DNA from: JANWZL01 sp041640815
GTDB lineage: Bacteria; Pseudomonadota; Gammaproteobacteria; Burkholderiales; Thiobacillaceae
Assembly: GCA_041640815.1 (NCBI GenBank)
Contig: JBEPZO010000012.1
Coordinates: forward strand, 1 to 49,986
Direction of reading: 5' to 3'
Length of the DNA: 49,986 bases
Made by a program: the position numbers and the translations under genes. Every line of letters starts with the position of its first letter. Position 1 is the first letter of the stretch. Positions 7,742 through 15,978 of the stretch are shown here, in pieces. The notes under the pieces are model-generated. The model saw only the letters and a program-made list of their open reading frames with translations, was not told where the DNA came from and made no database searches.

Positions 7742-9457
7742 ATGCGCATTTCACGCTTTTTCCTCTCCACCAGCAAGGAGGCCCCGGCCGAGGCCGAGCT
7801 CATCAGTCACAAGCTCATGCTGCGCGCCGGCCTGATCCGACGGCTGGGCGCCGGCCTGTACACCTGGATGCCATTGGGCCTACGGGTCTTGCGTAAGGTG
7901 GAGGCCATCGTGCGCGAGGAAATGAATCGTGCCGGGGCCGTGGAACTGCTCATGCCTGCGGTGATCCCGGCCGAATTATGGCAGGAGTCGGGGCGCTGGG
8001 AGGCCTTCGGCCCGCAAATGCTCAAGATCAAAGACCGGCATGGGCGCGATTTCTTGTTCGGCCCGACGCACGAGGAGGTCATCACCGACATCGCGCGCAG
8101 GGAGATCCGCTCTTACCGCCAGCTGCCCGTCAACTTCTATCAGATCCAGACCAAATTCCGCGACGAGATCCGCCCCCGCTTCGGCGTGATGCGGGCGCGC
8201 GAGTTCCTGATGAAGGACGCCTACTCCTTCCATGCCAATGAAGCCAGTCTGGATGAGACCTATGCCGTCATGTACGCGACCTATGCGCGCATCTTCACCC
8301 GTCTGGGCCTGAAATTCCGCGCCGTTGCCGCCGACACCGGCGCCATCGGCGGTAGCGGCTCGCACGAGTTCCACGTCTTGGCCGACAGCGGCGAGGATCT
8401 GATCGCCTACTGCCCCGATTCCGATTATGCCGCCAACGTGGAGTTGGCCGAGGCCTTGCCTCCCTCTACCCCAAGGCCTGCGCCCAGCATGGCGCTGCGC
8501 AAGGTGCCCACGCCGGGCCAGCGCAGCATCGAGGAGGTCTGCGCCTACCTCAAGCTGCCGGCCGAGCGCGTGGTCAAGACCCTGATCGTGCGTGGCGAGC
8601 AGGGGCTCATCGCGCTTTTGCTGCGCGGTGACCATGAGCTCAATGCGGTCAAGGCGGCCAAGCTGCCTGGGGTGAAGGCACCGCTGGAGCTCGCCAGCGA
8701 TGCCGAGATCCGGGCGGCCACCGGCTGCAGTCCCGGTTCGTTGGGGCCGGTTGGCCTGCGCCTGCCGGTGTGGGCCGACCGTTCGGTGGCGGCGATGGCC
8801 GATTTCGTCTGCGGCGCCAACGAGGAGGGCTATCATCTCACCGGCGTCAACTTCCAGCGCGACCTGCCGGAACCCGAGGTGGCCGATTTGCGCAATGTGG
8901 TCGCAGGCGACCCCTCGCCCGACGGCAAAGGAAGGCTACAGATCTGCCGCGGCATCGAGGTTGGCCACATCTTTAAGCTCGGCGACAAGTATTCCAAGGC
9001 AATGCAGGCCCAGTTCCTGGACGAGCAGGGCAGAAGCCGCACGCTGGTGATGGGGTGTTACGGCATCGGTGTGTCGCGTATCGTCGCCGCCGCCATCGAG
9101 CAGGGGCACGACGAGCGCGGCATCATCTTCCCGCAAGCCATGGCCCCGTTCGAGCTCGCCATCGTGCCAATCGGCTACCGTCGCGCGCAAGCCGTGCAGC
9201 AAGCGGCCGATAATCTCTACCAGCAACTGCTCGCCGCCGGCATCGACGTCGTGCTCGACGACCGCGATGAGCGACCGGGCGTGATGTTCGCCGACATGGA
9301 GCTGATCGGCATACCCCACCGGGTGGTGATCAGCGAGCGCGGTTTGAAGGAGGGGCTTGTGGAATACCAAGGTCGGACGGAGCAGACTGGCACCCGCCTG
9401 GCTTTGCTCGAGGCGGCCCAGTCGATCGCGGAACGGGTCAAGGCATGCCGCAGCTGA
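7742..9457 (+). CDS. proS: prolyl-tRNA synthetase, bacterial type with editing domain
   Basis: The 571-residue class II enzyme charges tRNA-Pro. The start MRISRFFLSTSKEAP matches the family and is preferred over a TTG 21 bases upstream. Visible landmarks are the motif 2 region from RDEIRPRFG to EFLMKDAYSF, the YbaK-like editing insertion (about residues 230-390) that removes misloaded Ala, and motif 3 GCYGIGVSRIVAA. The C-terminal anticodon-binding domain ends at about residue 570. Length equals the usual 565-580. It overlaps the next gene by 13 bases, which suggests translational coupling. A tRNA-Pro (TGG) gene lies 1.7 kb downstream. Confidence 0.98.
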   Translation: MRISRFFLSTSKEAPAEAELISHKLMLRAGLIRRLGAGLYTWMPLGLRVLRKVEAIVREEMNRAGAVELLMPAVIPAELWQESGRWEAFGPQMLKIKDRHGRDFLFGPTHEEVITDIARREIRSYRQLPVNFYQIQTKFRDEIRPRFGVMRAREFLMKDAYSFHANEASLDETYAVMYATYARIFTRLGLKFRAVAADTGAIGGSGSHEFHVLADSGEDLIAYCPDSDYAANVELAEALPPSTPRPAPSMALRKVPTPGQRSIEEVCAYLKLPAERVVKTLIVRGEQGLIALLLRGDHELNAVKAAKLPGVKAPLELASDAEIRAATGCSPGSLGPVGLRLPVWADRSVAAMADFVCGANEEGYHLTGVNFQRDLPEPEVADLRNVVAGDPSPDGKGRLQICRGIEVGHIFKLGDKYSKAMQAQFLDEQGRSRTLVMGCYGIGVSRIVAAAIEQGHDERGIIFPQAMAPFELAIVPIGYRRAQAVQQAADNLYQQLLAAGIDVVLDDRDERPGVMFADMELIGIPHRVVISERGLKEGLVEYQGRTEQTGTRLALLEAAQSIAERVKACRS

Positions 9458-10086
9458 GGCCGCTTGTCTGGCTATTGGCCTTGCTCGCCGGCTCGGTCTG
9501 GGCGGGCGCGCAGAAGTATGAACCGCTCGCCGCCAGTGTGCGGGCGCAACTGTCCAAGGCCGTGGCCGATACCGCCCGCGAACGCGCTGCCTTCGCCGAC
9601 GACCCCTTCGTGAAACTCTGGCTGGCAGAGATGTCCCGACGCCTCGAGCCCTACATGCCAGATGCCGAGCTGCGCATGGATTTTCTCAACACCGTGCACT
9701 ACGAGGCCACCCGCGCCGGCCTCGACCCCGAGCTGGTGCTGGGTTTGATCGAGGTGGAAAGCGGTTTTCGCAAATACGCCGTTTCCCCTGCCACGGCCAT
9801 GGGTTACATGCAGGTCATGCCGTTCTGGGTCGAGCTGATCGGCTCGCCCGACCACAACCTCTTTCACCTGCGCACCAATTTGCGTTACGGCTGCACCATC
9901 CTGCGCCACTACCTCGACATCGAGCGCGGCGACCTCTTCCGGGCGCTCGGCCGCTACAACGGTAGCCTAGGCAAAACGGAATACCCGATTATGGTCTATA
10001 ATGCATGGCGTAAACATTGGACCTTCGGTCTTACACCAGTAGGGTTGAAGGAGCGTAAGGGTCGCGCAAACAAGCGCGGGACGTAG
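9445..10086 (+). CDS. soluble lytic murein transglycosylase (SLT domain)
   Basis: A 213-residue exported muramidase-type enzyme. Residues 1-22 form a signal peptide (hydrophobic WLLALLAGSVWA with an AGA cleavage region). The SLT domain occupies about 85-200, with the catalytic glutamate in VESGF (Glu105), then AMGYMQVMPFW and the closing YNGSLG. It cleaves the MurNAc-GlcNAc bond to give 1,6-anhydro ends. It starts inside the 3' end of proS and is likely translated with it. It resembles the short transglycosylase commonly found after proS in betaproteobacteria. Confidence 0.9.
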   Translation: MPQLRPLVWLLALLAGSVWAGAQKYEPLAASVRAQLSKAVADTARERAAFADDPFVKLWLAEMSRRLEPYMPDAELRMDFLNTVHYEATRAGLDPELVLGLIEVESGFRKYAVSPATAMGYMQVMPFWVELIGSPDHNLFHLRTNLRYGCTILRHYLDIERGDLFRALGRYNGSLGKTEYPIMVYNAWRKHWTFGLTPVGLKERKGRANKRGT

Positions 10087-10111
10087 ACTTTGATGGTGGG
10101 AAGGAGGGCAC

Positions 10112-10303
10112 ATGCAAGTATCTGGAACCTCATCCACAGCGCTGCTGATGCAGCAAACCATGCAAACCATGCAGGCGCAGTTGGGGTTGATCGCAAAACA
10201 GGCTGAAATTGAGCGGGAGGGGATAAACAAGCTTATGCAAACCGCGCTGCAGCCTTCCAGTCCCCCTGCAGGATCGGGTCGTCTAATCGACACCTACGCC
10301 TAA
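10112..10303 (+). CDS. small YjfB-like putative motility protein
   Basis: The 63-residue protein begins MQVSG, has an amphipathic, Gln/Met-rich helix (about residues 12-45) and ends in GRLIDTYA, a layout like the YjfB/putative motility protein family (short, helical, with a C-terminal vDt-A signature). A strong AAGGAGG lies just before the ATG. It follows the transglycosylase by 25 bases. Its role in the family is unproven, and no flagellar gene is in this window. Assignment is from memory of the family pattern. Confidence 0.6.
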   Translation: MQVSGTSSTALLMQQTMQTMQAQLGLIAKQAEIEREGINKLMQTALQPSSPPAGSGRLIDTYA

Positions 10304-10910
10304 CCTACAGCTCGCTACCGTATGCTGATCCAGCGGCGTGAGGTAAGGGGTGGTTGGCCTCTATTCTTCTCGGGTTCCTGGCACTAAACCACGGCGTTTG
10401 GTGCAGGGGCCGATAGCAAGAAACCGCAAGGAGTATCGGCTACACGGTAAATTCTGAGAATATTTGCGCGGCACGCATTACCCGTCCTGCGGGAGACACT
10501 GAACAGATTGGCTTAAGCGGCGTATGGGCTTCGTTGCGAGGGTAGCGGCGCCGATCGGCCGAGGCAGGCCAGAACAATCGGCGGCGCCGATGTGAGTCTA
10601 AGCTTGTTGCCTCGCGTGATGTCTTGCGGCAAGCCGCGCCTTGCGCCAGGCCATCCGTCCTGCTGGCGGCTTTCTTTAGCGTTTTCCCTCGGATGGGGGA
10701 GTTTAGATAGCAACATCTCGTGCTGGCGAGGGGCGTATTGATGTGGCCTTGCGCTATTCATGGTGGTGCGTTCTTTGACTTAGAACGCTCAGGATAGGCC
10801 ATACGAGCAAGCCGCAGGCGTGCAGGTGGTTAGCCCAGACAGGTCTGGTTCGTTAGCGACGGCAACGGGGTAGGCTGGCTGCAAACTCTTCTTTGAATTG
10901 CATAGATTTA
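10304..10910. other. gene-poor stretch with several hairpins between the YjfB-like gene and tRNA-His
   Basis: No gene is supported; an 82-codon minus-strand frame (10513-10761) has neither a recognisable domain nor a ribosome site. Structure is unusually dense: two adjacent hairpins at 10377-10440, an 11-bp direct repeat GCGGCGCCGAT (10545-10555 and 10581-10591) whose inner part can also pair, and a 7-bp stem GCGTTCT/AGAACGC (10768-10788). None has a U-tract. The stretch could carry a non-coding RNA or decayed sequence. Confidence 0.45.
10377..10440. repeat. pair of adjacent stem-loops, possible structured RNA
   Basis: The first stem is GCACTAAAC (10381-10389) with GTTTGGTGC (10396-10404), one G-U pair, lengthened by CCT (10377-10379) with AGG (10405-10407) around one bulged base. 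The second is GCCGATA (10409-10415) with TATCGGC (10434-10440) around an 18-base loop. I recognise no riboswitch class in it. It lies about 75 bases after the YjfB-like gene. Confidence 0.35.
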
Positions 10911-10913
10911 AGG

Positions 10914-10987
10914 GGCGACGGATGGGGATCGAACCCACGACACCTGGAGCCACAATCCAGTGCTCTACCAGCTGAGCTACCGCCGCC
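10914..10987 (-). tRNA. tRNA-His (anticodon GTG)
   Basis: On the minus strand the extra G at position -1 (10987) faces the discriminator C73 (10914), the hallmark of tRNA-His. The acceptor stem GCGGCGG/CCGTCGC, the D arm GTAGCTCAGC, the anticodon loop TTGTGGC (GTG at 10953-10951) and the T loop TTCGATC all fit. After C73 the genome reads CCT, not CCA, so the terminal A is not encoded, unlike in the two neighbouring tRNA genes. It is the last gene of the Pro-Arg-His cluster. Confidence 0.95.
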
Positions 10988-10995
10988 ATCAAGTT

Positions 10996-11072
10996 TGGCC
11001 TGCCCGACAGGGATCGAACCTGTAACCCCCAGCTTAGAAGGCTGGTGCTCTATCCGATTGAGCTACGGGCAG
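10996..11072 (-). tRNA. tRNA-Arg (anticodon TCT)
   Basis: A 77-nt minus-strand tRNA: acceptor stem CTGCCCG/CGGGCAG, anticodon loop CTTCTAA giving TCT (11038-11036), T loop TTCGATC, discriminator G and encoded CCA (10996-10998). It reads AGA codons. It is 8 bases upstream of tRNA-His and 39 bases downstream of tRNA-Pro on the same strand. Confidence 0.96.
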
Positions 11073-11111
11073 TCTCCCCGCGAGCAGTAATGCCTGGTAG
11101 TGCGCTTGAGT

Positions 11112-11188
<77 letters not shown>

Positions 11189-11190
11189 AA

Positions 11191-11226
11191 GCATATAAAT
11201 TTATCATCCGCGAATTCCGGAATCAA
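11191..11226 (-). promoter_or_regulatory. promoter of the Pro-Arg-His tRNA operon
   Basis: On the minus strand TTGATT (11221-11226) and TAAATT (11198-11203) lie 17 bases apart, four of six matches each. The predicted start is about 11191, only a few bases before the mature 5' end of tRNA-Pro, as expected for a tRNA operon. No GC-rich discriminator typical of stringent control is obvious. Confidence 0.45.
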
Positions 11227-11912
11227 TAACGTGTATGCGTCCAGTACCTCATGCGCTTGGGCGGGTAGCTGAAGCGGGAATGATAATGGTTATTGACCGA
11301 GTCGGGGCCTAGCGCTGCGTCGACAAGCCTCACGGCGAGCTCGGGCTTGCCGGCTTTAGCTCGGCAAATCCGGTCGTTCGTCTACCCACTGCTTTCAAGC
11401 TCAGCGCATTGCAGGGGTCACAGATTAGATCGCCGCCTACCAAGACCTTGAAGTGGCGCAGACTTTACTGCCCAAGATTCACCTGTGTTAGCAGCTTGGT
11501 TTGCCAGCGCTAAGGGAGGCGGCTAGGGCCTAAAAGGCTTAAGATGAGAGTTGTCGCCTGACGAGCTATCAAGGCAGCGGTGGGCATCTTTATAGTCCAA
11601 AGATGCACCCAAGCCACTCTCGCCCTTGGCTGCGGTAGCTGATGTGCACACCTTTCTCAGCCAGGGCGTGGCAAGAGGGTATGAGCGCATGTAGCTTAAC
11701 CCAGTAGCCAAGTGGGCCAACCCGTATCGCTCAGACCGTCTTCAAGGTCGTCCGGGCCTGGATAGACGCGTATGGGACACGCGCGATATGCTTCCTCCCA
11801 ATGGCCCCGTCTAGGCTCAACTTTTCGCCCCATTAGTGCCAGCTACGACCGTTTAGTTGCCATCGTCGGTCGGGCAAATGCGCCTGACGTGTCTACGTCT
11901 CTGAATTGAGAA
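11227..11912. other. gene-poor stretch between the tRNA operon and argA
   Basis: About 690 bases with no supported gene; a 65-codon minus frame (11523-11720) looks random. The sequence TGCCAGCGCTAAG (11502-11514) is the reverse complement of part of an inverted repeat at 25630-25656. CTAG occurs several times (about 11310, 11522, 11808). No transposase remnant was recognised. Confidence 0.4.
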
Positions 11913-13208
11913 TTAAAGCCACTTGACGAGAACTTTGGAGCGCCGCTGCCAGTTGTAGAGCGCCTGCCGTGGCGCGGGCAGGTCGTGGGGCGTGGCCTGG
12001 ACGAAGCCGCGTTCCAAAAACCAGTGCGCGGTGCGCGTGGTGAGGACGAACAGGCGTTTGAGGCCGGCTGCCCGTGCCGCCTCCTCCACTGCCGAGAGCA
12101 AGGCCTCGCCCCGGCCGCTGCCTTGGTAATCGGGGTGCACGGCAAGGCAGGCCATCTCGCCGGCCTCCGCCTCCGGGAAGGGGTAGAGCGCGACGCAACC
12201 GACGATGCGGCCATCCAACTCGTCGACGAAGAAGCGCTCGATCTCCCGCTCCAAGAGCTCGCGCGGCCGATGCACCAGGATGCCCGCCTGCTCCAAGGGC
12301 TCGATCAGGCTGAGGATGCCGCCGACGTCGGCGATCTGCGCCTGGCGCAGGTTTTCCACCGTCTCCCGCGTGACCAAGGTGCCCACCCCCTCGTGGGTGA
12401 AGAGCTCCATCAGCAAGGCCCCATCCACATCGGCGCTGACCAGATGGGCGCGCGCCACGCCGGCGCGGCAGGCGCGCACCGCATGGGGCAGATACAAGCG
12501 CATGTCGCCCTCGGGCAGCTCGCGCAGGATGCGCTGCGCCTGCCTGACCGTCAGGCGGCTCAGCCGCCGACCCTTGGCATCGACGGTGTCGCCGTGGTCG
12601 AGGATGAACACCAGCTTTTCCGCCTTCAGGGCGATGGCTGCGGCGGTAGCGACGTCCTCGAGCGCGAGGTTGAATACCTCGCCGGTAGGGGAATAGCCGA
12701 GCGGCGACAACAGGACGATCTCGCCGGCGTCGAGCCGCGCCCGGATCGCCTCGGCAGCCACTTTCCGCACCTCGCCGGTGAAGAGCAGATCGACCCCGTC
12801 GACCACCCCAGCCGGCTTGGCGATGACGAAATTGCCGCCGGCTACACGGATCTCCGAGCCGGCCATCGGCGTGTTGGGTAACCCCAAGGAGAGCAGCGTC
12901 TCGATCTCGATGCGCGCCGTCCCCACCGCCTCTTTGACGCATTCCAGGGCGTCGGCGTCGGTCACGCGCAGGTCGCGGACGTAGCGGGTTTCTAAGCCGC
13001 GGGCGGAGAGCCTCGCCTCCACTTGCGGGCGCACGCCGTGCACCAGCACAAGCCGCACGCCGAGGGCGTTGAGCAGGTTCACATCGTGGATGAGATCGAC
13101 GAAGTCCGCGCGCAGCATGGCGTCGCCGCCAAAGGCGATGACGAAGGTCTTGCCGCGGAAGGCATGGATATAAGGGGCAGCAGCGCGAAACCAATCGACG
13201 AAGCTCAT
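11913..13208 (-). CDS. argA: amino-acid N-acetyltransferase (N-acetylglutamate synthase), classical ArgA type
   Basis: The 431-residue protein makes N-acetylglutamate, the first step of arginine synthesis. An amino-acid-kinase-like domain (about residues 1-280; FVIAFGGDAML, VLVHGVRPQV) is fused to a C-terminal GNAT acetyltransferase (about 290-431; acetyl-CoA loop HPDYQGSGRGEALL). This two-domain build and length are the classical ArgA. The start MSFVDWFRAAAPYI at 13208 fits the family; longer in-frame starts lie outside homology. The kinase-like domain normally binds arginine for feedback inhibition. It is downstream of rsmE on the same strand with a gap of about 245 bases. Confidence 0.95.
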   Translation of the reverse strand: MSFVDWFRAAAPYIHAFRGKTFVIAFGGDAMLRADFVDLIHDVNLLNALGVRLVLVHGVRPQVEARLSARGLETRYVRDLRVTDADALECVKEAVGTARIEIETLLSLGLPNTPMAGSEIRVAGGNFVIAKPAGVVDGVDLLFTGEVRKVAAEAIRARLDAGEIVLLSPLGYSPTGEVFNLALEDVATAAAIALKAEKLVFILDHGDTVDAKGRRLSRLTVRQAQRILRELPEGDMRLYLPHAVRACRAGVARAHLVSADVDGALLMELFTHEGVGTLVTRETVENLRQAQIADVGGILSLIEPLEQAGILVHRPRELLEREIERFFVDELDGRIVGCVALYPFPEAEAGEMACLAVHPDYQGSGRGEALLSAVEEAARAAGLKRLFVLTTRTAHWFLERGFVQATPHDLPAPRQALYNWQRRSKVLVKWL

Positions 13209-13452
13209 GGGAACGGGCTTGGGAGCGGATAGTAGGTTGTCAGGGTGAATTATGCATCGATGGCGAGGTGCCACGGCTGTGTGGCGACCCCTCTGGCGCG
13301 TGTCCTCGGCAATGAGGCAACATCGGCTTCACCTCGTCCTGACGTATGAGGCGGAGGCTCGCTGCAGACGCCGTCATATGGCGGTCAAGAGCGAATTCCC
13401 CGCCTGCCGTTTCGCCAGCCCCATCGCTCGCGCCTGCTCCCCTTCCCCAACC

Positions 13453-14184
13453 TCATCCATCGCCCCAGATCGCCTGCATAGCCGCCAAAGCGGCCACGGC
13501 GGCCGTCTCGGTGCGCAGGGTGCGTGGACCGAGGCGCACGGGGAGGAAGCCGGCGGCCAGGGCGGCGGCGCGCTCGGCCGGATCGAAACCGCCCTCAGGC
13601 CCGGCGAGCAGGAGTACCGCCCGCTCTGGCGCCTTAAGGTCGCGCAGCCGCTGTCCGGCCTCAGGATCCAGGATCAATTTGACGCCGCCTTGGTCGCGTG
13701 CCGCGTCAATCCAATCGGGGTAGGCGAGGATCTCGCTGACGTGTGGTACGCGCGTGCGGCCGCATTGTTCGCAGGCGGCGGCCACCACCCCCTGCCAATG
13801 CGCGCGGCGGCGCTGGCGGCGCTCCGCATCCAGGCGCACCACCGTGCGCCGGGTGATGAGGGGCTGCACGCGCTTCACCCCAAGCTCGACCGCCTTCTGC
13901 AGGGTGTAGTCCATCCGCTCGCCGCTGGAGATGCCCTGCGCGAGCGTCACCTCGAGCGGCGATTCGCGGTCCACCGCCTGGCACTCCAGCACGCGCGCGC
14001 GTGCCAGGCGGCCGCCTGATGCCAGTGTGGCGGTGCATTCCAGGCCATCGCCGTTGAACAGCAGCAGGCGGTCGCCCGGACGTAGCCGCAAGGCCGCCTG
14101 GGCGTGGCGGCTGACGGCCTCGGGCAGCGTCGCCTCGCGACCAGGGATGAGGGGAATCGGGCAATAGAATCGGGGTAGGGACAT
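13453..14184 (-). CDS. rsmE: 16S rRNA m3U1498 methyltransferase
   Basis: The 243-residue SPOUT-class methyltransferase modifies U1498 in the 30S decoding region. The start MSLPRFYCP is typical; 30 upstream in-frame codons are outside homology. An N-terminal PUA-like domain (about 1-70) precedes the knotted SPOUT domain, whose S-adenosylmethionine-binding signatures are LLAGPEGGFD and LGPRTLRTETA near the C-terminus. Length matches the family (240-250). A spacer of about 245 bases with no gene separates it from argA. Confidence 0.95.
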   Translation of the reverse strand: MSLPRFYCPIPLIPGREATLPEAVSRHAQAALRLRPGDRLLLFNGDGLECTATLASGGRLARARVLECQAVDRESPLEVTLAQGISSGERMDYTLQKAVELGVKRVQPLITRRTVVRLDAERRQRRRAHWQGVVAAACEQCGRTRVPHVSEILAYPDWIDAARDQGGVKLILDPEAGQRLRDLKAPERAVLLLAGPEGGFDPAERAAALAAGFLPVRLGPRTLRTETAAVAALAAMQAIWGDG

Positions 14185-14344
14185 GCCGTGTAGAGCGTGC
14201 GTGGTGTTGGTATCATCGGCGTATTCGCGCTGCATGGCCAGTGGCCACACCGGCAGCCGAGCGGTGAGGGTCATGACCCCTTGTGCCGAATGGGGGGAGC
14301 GCCATTTGAGCAGCGATAAAGACAGCGCGCAAAGGAGCTTAGCG

Positions 14345-14902
14345 ATGGTGCGTATGCAAACGCCAGTGTGCGAGTTCGGCCGGCCGGCGATCGACTTCGA
14401 TCTGCTCGGCGTGGATGGCCGCCGTTACACCCTCAAGGACGTGGTCGGCCCAAATGGCCTCTTGGTGATGTTCATCTGCAACCACTGCCCCTATGTCAAG
14501 GCGGTGAAAGACCGCATCGTGCGCGACGTCAATGAGCTGAAACCCTATGGCATTGGCGCCGTGGCGATCATGTCCAACGACCCCACGGACTACCCGGAGG
14601 ATAGCTTCGAGAACATGCAGCGCATCGCCCGCGAATGGCGCCTGCCCATGCCCTACCTGTGGGACGAAACGCAAGCGGTGGCCAAGGCCTACGGGGCGGT
14701 TTGCACGCCCGACTTCTTCGGCTACAACGCCCGGCTGCAACTGCAGTATCGCGGCCGGCTGGATGCCTCCACCAAGGAGACCGCGCCGGAAGGTGCGCGC
14801 CGTGAACTATTCGAAGCGATGGTCGAGATTGCCCGCACCGGCCAGGGGCCCCGCGACCAGATCCCCAGCATAGGCTGCTCGATCAAGTGGCGGCAGAAGT
14901 GA
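14345..14902 (+). CDS. thioredoxin-family (AhpC/TSA-like) redox protein
   Basis: The 185-residue protein has a thioredoxin fold with an early CNHC redox motif in FICNHCPYVKAV (about residues 43-50), followed by PMPYLWDETQAVAKAYGA and CTPDFFGYN, where the cis-Pro loop (TPD) is seen. Proteins of this kind are annotated as thioredoxin family protein and likely act as cytoplasmic thiol reductases or peroxidases; the target is unknown. The start at 14345 has AAGGAG upstream. A further 54 in-frame codons upstream overlap rsmE and are unlikely to be used. No signal peptide. Confidence 0.88.
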   Translation: MVRMQTPVCEFGRPAIDFDLLGVDGRRYTLKDVVGPNGLLVMFICNHCPYVKAVKDRIVRDVNELKPYGIGAVAIMSNDPTDYPEDSFENMQRIAREWRLPMPYLWDETQAVAKAYGAVCTPDFFGYNARLQLQYRGRLDASTKETAPEGARRELFEAMVEIARTGQGPRDQIPSIGCSIKWRQK

Positions 14903-14979
14903 TGGGTCATGGCTGATATGAGTGCTGGGGCCGCTCCCATCCTCCAACACGCATTCCCCCTCCCGCATACCGATCTCCC

Positions 14980-15777
14980 ATGTCCCCTCTCCTTGAGCAG
15001 GTAATCGCTGCCGTGCGCGCCGTTGGCCGCGAACAGGTCATGCCGCGCTACCTCAAGGTGGCTCACACCCGTAAGGACGATGGTAGCCTGTTTACCGAGG
15101 CGGATATGGCCGCACAACAGGCGCTCGCCGAGCGGCTGCGCGCCATCGCCCCTTACCCGGTGCTGGGCGAGGAGATGGACGATGCCACCCATCAGGCGCT
15201 CTGGCAGGCGAGCAGCAGCGGGCTGTGGTGCGTCGATCCCATCGACGGCACCACCAACTTCGTCAGCGGCTTGCCCTTCTTTGCCATGTCCATCGCCCTG
15301 ATGCGCGAGGGCCGCTCGGTGCTGGGGGTGGTGTACGATCCGCAGGCCGATGAGTGCTTCTACGCCGAGGTCGGGCAGGGCGCCTTCGTCGATGGCGAGC
15401 GTTTGCCGCTCAAGACGCCACCGAGCGAGCTGCGGCGCGCGCTCGCCGGCATCGACTTCAAACGCCTGCCGCGCCCGCTTGCCGGCCGCTTGGCGGCGGA
15501 ACACCCCTATAGCTCGCAGCGCAATCTGGGCGCCAGCACGCTCGATTGGTGCTACCTGGCCGCCGGCCGCTTCCATGTCTACCTCCATGGTGGCCAGAAG
15601 CTCTGGGACTACGCCGCCGGCAGTCTCATCCTGCAAGAGGCCGGCGGGGTGGTCAGCTGCCTCGAAGGGGACGCGGGATTTTGGGCTGCTGATCCCTGGA
15701 GCCGATCGGTGGTGGCTGCCCTGACGCCAGAACTGCACTGCCAATGGCGAGCCTGGATCGATAAAACACGCGCTTGA
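14980..15777 (+). CDS. inositol-monophosphatase-family phosphatase
   Basis: The 265-residue protein has the metal-binding motifs of the IMPase/FIG superfamily: GEEM (about 63-66), DPIDGTTNF (86-94) and a C-terminal WDYAAGSL (about 209-216). These bind Mg ions and hydrolyse small phosphate monoesters. Bacterial members include SuhB, CysQ and HisN-type enzymes. I cannot tell which substrate this one uses; it is not obviously CysQ or SuhB. It follows the thioredoxin-like gene by 77 bases and may share its transcript. The promoter of tkt lies beyond it. Confidence 0.88.
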   Translation: MSPLLEQVIAAVRAVGREQVMPRYLKVAHTRKDDGSLFTEADMAAQQALAERLRAIAPYPVLGEEMDDATHQALWQASSSGLWCVDPIDGTTNFVSGLPFFAMSIALMREGRSVLGVVYDPQADECFYAEVGQGAFVDGERLPLKTPPSELRRALAGIDFKRLPRPLAGRLAAEHPYSSQRNLGASTLDWCYLAAGRFHVYLHGGQKLWDYAAGSLILQEAGGVVSCLEGDAGFWAADPWSRSVVAALTPELHCQWRAWIDKTRA

Positions 15778-15790
15778 GAAGATAAAAAAT

Positions 15791-15810
15791 TTTTAGATTT
15801 ATCGCGATCG
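15791..15810 (+). repeat. 20-bp element also present at 25499-25518
   Basis: The 20 bases TTTTAGATTTATCGCGATCG differ at only two positions from TTTTAGATTCATCGCTATCG at 25499. Here it lies about 100 bases upstream of the predicted tkt -35 box. It could be an operator or a shared remnant. Confidence 0.4.
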
Positions 15811-15887
15811 GCATTCGAAGCCTCTTAGATCAAGGCGCGGCCAGTCATGTAACCGGCCAGCGACCACCTCATCAGGCGGCGCTTATC

Positions 15888-15923
15888 TTGCCCGGTCAAT
15901 GTGGGTCGTAGATAATTAAGCTC
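15888..15923 (+). promoter_or_regulatory. sigma70-type promoter for tkt and the carbon-metabolism cluster
   Basis: TTGCCC (15888-15893) and GATAAT (15911-15916) are separated by 17 bases, with four and five of six consensus matches. Transcription would start near 15923, giving a leader of about 56 bases before the tkt ATG. Confidence 0.5.
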
Positions 15924-15978
15924 TTTCTGTCCGAAATCCTGGCCGGTCATCATTTTTGTCTAGAGGGAAAACTAAATC

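Noticed and set aside
7976..8836. 286-codon minus-strand frame opposite proS
   Set aside because: Antisense shadow with a low-complexity His/Arg/Gly-rich product.
11893..13194. 433-codon minus-strand frame inside argA
   Set aside because: Arg/Gly/Ala-rich translation without any domain; it is the shifted frame of argA.
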